Positions 6,198 through 8,418 of a DNA stretch of 8,418 nt are shown here, piece after piece (positions within the stretch are counted from its first letter, which is position 1; each line of letters opens with the position of its first letter). Position numbers and translations under genes: made by a program. Below the pieces are notes generated by a model. It had not been told where the DNA came from, did no database searches, and saw only the letters and a program-made list of their open reading frames with translations. Origin of the DNA: Desulfobacteraceae bacterium (GTDB lineage: Bacteria > Desulfobacterota > Desulfobacteria > Desulfobacterales > JAABSP01); assembly GCA_011390035.1 (NCBI GenBank), contig JAABTE010000098.1:1-8418 (forward strand). The letters are read 5' to 3'.

Positions 6198-6515
6198 ACC
6201 GTGTGGTGCAATGGTTCAAAACCATGTCAACCAACAAATATCCGTGGCGTAAAACAAAACGGCTGGCCAGCGTTCCACGGCCGATTGTGGCAGCGCAATT
6301 ATTGGGAACACATCATCCGTGATAAACCGGAATTGGATCGTATTCGGGAATACCTCCGGAACAATCCTGCCCAATGGAAAATGGATAAGCTGCAAGTCGA
6401 CAAGCAACCAAATCGTCCCGCGCCAACGCAAATCCGGGAACCATCTACTGAATACGCAACGGAGACATGGATGGTATGAAGACTCGGCACATCTATTGAA
6501 AAAGTAGCCGGCTTT

Positions 6516-8105
6516 TCATCCCCACCCGATGGCCACCACCGCCACCCGGACTCCGTCCACAAAACTCTCTCCGGACAGTTGCTCCAGCACCGCCTCATCG
6601 AGCACCGGCGCGAACAGGGCCAGGGTAATGGACGACAGCTTCAATTTTCGGGCATACCCTGCCGCCTGGCCCCTTGCCTTTTCCAGCATCGGCTGGCTCC
6701 GGTAGCTTTTTACTTCGATGACCCCTCGTTTTCCCCCGCAGGACAAATGCAGATCCACCCTGCCGTTGCCGGTGGGAAATTCGGGACTGACCACGCACAG
6801 ATCCTCCACCGCCTGCTTCAGCCAGAAAAAGAGGTGAAAATGGCCCACCGCCTCCGTCAGATGCATGTCGCCGCGCCTGGGCTGCTCTTGCCAGGGGTTG
6901 AGGCGCGCCACCTTAAGCCGCCCAAGATACCCCTTGTAGCGCGCAAGAAGCGCCGGAAGAACCAGTTCGGGCCCATCAAAGACATCGGTCAGCCTGTCCA
7001 GGGGCGCCAGCGGCAGGATGGGCAAGCGATCACCGAGCAGATCCAGGGCGAGCGCGTTGTACAGCCTGTGCTGGATAAAGGGATTGGCGAAGCGGCAGAC
7101 CTCAGTCTTCCTTCCTCCGGCATCGGTGACGGTGGTGGAATCGATGATGCCATGCAGGTAGGCATAGCTGCACCACTCGGCATCGATGGTGAAGGGAATG
7201 TCCGAACGGTGGAACAATTCCAGGATCTGATCCCGATATTTACCCCGGGCCTTTTTCACGAGGTTCAGTATGGTATTGTTCCATTCCTTGACCACGGCAA
7301 GGCGAAAAACATCGTTCCAGACATCGACGCCAATGGTTTTTTCCAAACCTGGATTGTGCTTTTCCGTCAGCAGCTCGCCGAACCAGCACACAAGTCCCGG
7401 CTGCCCCCGCGTGGCCTCAAAGACCCGCCGCACCAAGTCCGCCTCGATGATCTGGCCGCTTTCGACCTCATATTGACGGAAAAGTTCGGCGACCTCCCCG
7501 GCCGTGAAATTGGGCACATGCAGGGCCCTTTGGACATTGAACGGAGAGCCGCGCTCGCTTTCGAGGCCGAGTGCCGCGCGGACACCGACCAGCGCCAGAC
7601 CATGGAGGCGATTCCCCTCCCTGTTCAGATACATCTCCCTGAACCTTCCCACGATCAGGTCAAGCAGGCCGGCCGGGGCCATATCCACCTCGTCGATCAT
7701 CAGGATCAGCGGCTTCTTCCACAGGCCCCTGTCCCTTGAAAAGAGATAGCTGAACTCCTTCCAGGTCTTCACCGTCGGGTTTCCCGGCAGCCCGGCCTCC
7801 AGAACATCGGAGAAAGGGGTGGGGATCTCAACGCCGCCGGAGGGCGCGTATTCCATCCCCCGCAAATCTCCGAAGGAGATGCTGTGAACGGAAAAGACCT
7901 CTTTGCAGCGGATTTCGATCTCCCTTTTCATTTGATGCATTAGCCATGTCTTGCCGGTCTGCCGGGGGGCCCAGATGGTAAAATAATGGCCGCCTTTTTC
8001 CGGATTCCCGATAAGCTGGTCCCGGCATTTTCCGGCCAGTTCCTCCCGCCCCACACAGTAATGATCTTCGCAATCCACAGGCCCGTATGAGTGAAATTTT
8101 CTCAT
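6516..8105 (-). CDS. AAA-type ATPase fused to a C-terminal PD-(D/E)XK nuclease-like domain
   Basis: This 529-residue protein begins with a short lead ending in CVGREE and then a P-loop ATPase. Walker A is APRQTGKT (46-53), with Ala for the first Gly and Lys52 binding phosphate; Walker B is LILMIDEVD (133-141) with Asp138-Glu139. A segment around 189-207 (SPFNVQRALHVPNFTAGEV) resembles the region after sensor 1 in AAA_35/ATPase_2-type proteins. The middle (about 285-350) looks like a winged-helix region. The C-terminal part carries RVDLHL with Asp451, then GVIEVKSY with Glu464 and Lys466, and GQAAGY (479-484): the Asp, Glu-x-Lys and Gln-x3-Tyr pattern of PD-(D/E)XK nucleases. ATG at 8105 has GGAG seven bases upstream; the open frame extends to 8267 but overlaps the cyclase and is not protein-like. 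It lies 19 nt after the cyclase stop and may be co-transcribed. Function is unproven; DNA defence or processing are possible. Confidence 0.8.
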   Translation of the reverse strand: MRKFHSYGPVDCEDHYCVGREELAGKCRDQLIGNPEKGGHYFTIWAPRQTGKTWLMHQMKREIEIRCKEVFSVHSISFGDLRGMEYAPSGGVEIPTPFSDVLEAGLPGNPTVKTWKEFSYLFSRDRGLWKKPLILMIDEVDMAPAGLLDLIVGRFREMYLNREGNRLHGLALVGVRAALGLESERGSPFNVQRALHVPNFTAGEVAELFRQYEVESGQIIEADLVRRVFEATRGQPGLVCWFGELLTEKHNPGLEKTIGVDVWNDVFRLAVVKEWNNTILNLVKKARGKYRDQILELFHRSDIPFTIDAEWCSYAYLHGIIDSTTVTDAGGRKTEVCRFANPFIQHRLYNALALDLLGDRLPILPLAPLDRLTDVFDGPELVLPALLARYKGYLGRLKVARLNPWQEQPRRGDMHLTEAVGHFHLFFWLKQAVEDLCVVSPEFPTGNGRVDLHLSCGGKRGVIEVKSYRSQPMLEKARGQAAGYARKLKLSSITLALFAPVLDEAVLEQLSGESFVDGVRVAVVAIGWG

Positions 8106-8124
8106 CCTGTTCTCCGATGCCCTC

Positions 8125-8418
8125 TCAATTGCCGGTCCTTCCAATGAGCGCCACCGCCCGCGTCGGCGAGCCGTCCGCATCCTGAAACTTGAGCGGAAAG
8201 CACGCCAGATCGAAGGGATCGGCGCCCACGCGATCCAGATGGGCCAGATTCTCGATAATGATGACATCCCTGCTTAAAAACGACTTGTGAATGGCGAAAT
8301 CAACGGTATCCGCCGCATCCGCTGAAATGGTGTCCAGCCCGATGCCCTTGAGCCTGAAGCCGCCCAGCCATTCCGCCGCCTCGGCCGTCAGCGTCGGATA
8401 GCCGGAAAAGTATCGTTT
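8125..8418 (-). CDS. Cyclase family protein (kynurenine formamidase-like), C-terminal part
   Basis: The last 97 residues are present; the N-terminus and its HxGTHxD-type metal motif lie beyond the right edge. The fragment begins KRYFSGYPTLTAEAAEWL and contains LKGIGLDTISAD, the usual strand of the cyclase/KynB fold (PF04199). His44 and Glu56 of the visible part, in IHKSFLSRDVIIIENL, are twelve residues apart, as are the conserved active-site His and Glu of kynurenine formamidase. The end, FPLKFQDADGSPTRAVALIG, is the typical closing segment. Family members are metal-dependent hydrolases acting on formylkynurenine, isatin or related cyclic or amide substrates; the substrate here is unknown. 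No other tryptophan-degradation gene is visible. It is followed closely on the same strand by the ATPase-nuclease gene. Confidence 0.85.
   Translation of the reverse strand, partial: KRYFSGYPTLTAEAAEWLGGFRLKGIGLDTISADAADTVDFAIHKSFLSRDVIIIENLAHLDRVGADPFDLACFPLKFQDADGSPTRAVALIGRTGN

Larger units (their letters stand above)
5963..6479 (+). pseudogene. Decayed REP-associated (RAYT, HUH/Y1-type) transposase
   Basis: The start MIYNPDIHHRRSIRLRGYDYS is characteristic of REP-associated tyrosine transposases. CDEFVCMPNHVHFVVV (residues 32-47) carries the HUH motif His41-Val-His43. The C-terminal signature IRGVKQNGWPAFHGRLWQRN and WEHIIRDKPELDRIREY is intact but in another frame. Two lesions are visible. 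First, DYS at residue 21 runs directly into KLENKF, so the usual block of roughly fifty residues (strand AYFVT and following) is missing. Second, at 6239-6242 the frame shifts after Tyr93; adding back AT (TATATC for TATC) would restore NKYIRGVKQNGW, so a two-base deletion is likely. Live relatives are single-strand DNA transposases that act on REP hairpins. Two REP-like hairpins lie inside the frame between the HUH motif and the C-terminal part. The region is clearly more AT-rich than its neighbours, which fits acquisition by transfer. Confidence 0.85.

Noticed and set aside
6236..6245. Programmed ribosomal frameshift in the transposase
   Set aside because: No slippery heptamer with a downstream stem is evident, and the internal deletion already suggests a dead gene. 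A two-base deletion explains the frame change more simply.
6494..6515. Possible terminator between the convergent transposase relic and ATPase gene (AAAAG...GCCGGCTTTT)
   Set aside because: The pairing arms are only AAAAG/CTTTT around a small loop, without a GC-rich stem followed by a T run, so it is too weak to call.
8106..8267. N-terminal extension of the ATPase-nuclease frame to 8267
   Set aside because: It would overlap the conserved end of the cyclase gene in another frame, and the Trp/Arg-rich translation looks like shadow sequence. ATG 8105 has a proper ribosome binding site.

Overview
The window is high-GC bacterial DNA with tightly packed genes, frequent ATGA stop/start overlaps and purine-rich ribosome binding sites. 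Gene content and protein style suggest a Gram-negative environmental bacterium. A Desulfobacterota-like (deltaproteobacterial) host is a guess from the proteins and the type of REP/RAYT element, not something the sequence proves. Both window edges cut through genes.

Left block, minus strand (1-2399). A probable operon reads right to left: an integral membrane acyltransferase-3 family O-acyltransferase, then a membrane-anchored or exported alpha/beta hydrolase (Ser188/Asp284/His359), then the start of an exported VanX/DdpX-like D-Ala-D-Ala dipeptidase that leaves the window. All three would act at or outside the inner membrane, so envelope or peptidoglycan chemistry is a plausible common theme. 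A TTGACA-type promoter with an overlapping palindrome lies just upstream of the acyltransferase.

Central block, plus strand (2684-5966), divergent from the first. It holds a short medium-chain dehydrogenase without the structural-zinc lobe, a Gfo/Idh/MocA sugar or cyclitol oxidoreductase overlapping it by 10 nt, and a CgeB-like glycosyltransferase starting at TTG. A 27-codon ORF follows, coupled by ATGA. Two redox enzymes plus a glycosyltransferase look like a small pathway that makes and transfers a modified sugar or cyclitol; the substrate cannot be read from sequence.

Mobile relic (5963-6479). Directly after the sugar genes lies a decayed REP-associated (RAYT, HUH/Y1-type) transposase. 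It has an internal deletion and a frameshift that restoring two bases would repair. Inside its reading frame sit two inverted REP-like units, each GTAG plus an 8-bp stem and 6-nt loop. They differ at two positions that are paired with each other in the stem, so both copies keep the fold. This region is visibly more AT-rich than its flanks.

Right block, minus strand (6516-8418). The C-terminal part of a kynurenine-formamidase-like cyclase enters from the right edge. It is followed after 19 nt by a 529-residue protein joining an AAA-type ATPase to a C-terminal PD-(D/E)XK nuclease-like domain. This gene converges on the RAYT relic. The fusion is the best candidate here for an uncharacterised DNA-processing or defence function, though its role is not established by the sequence.
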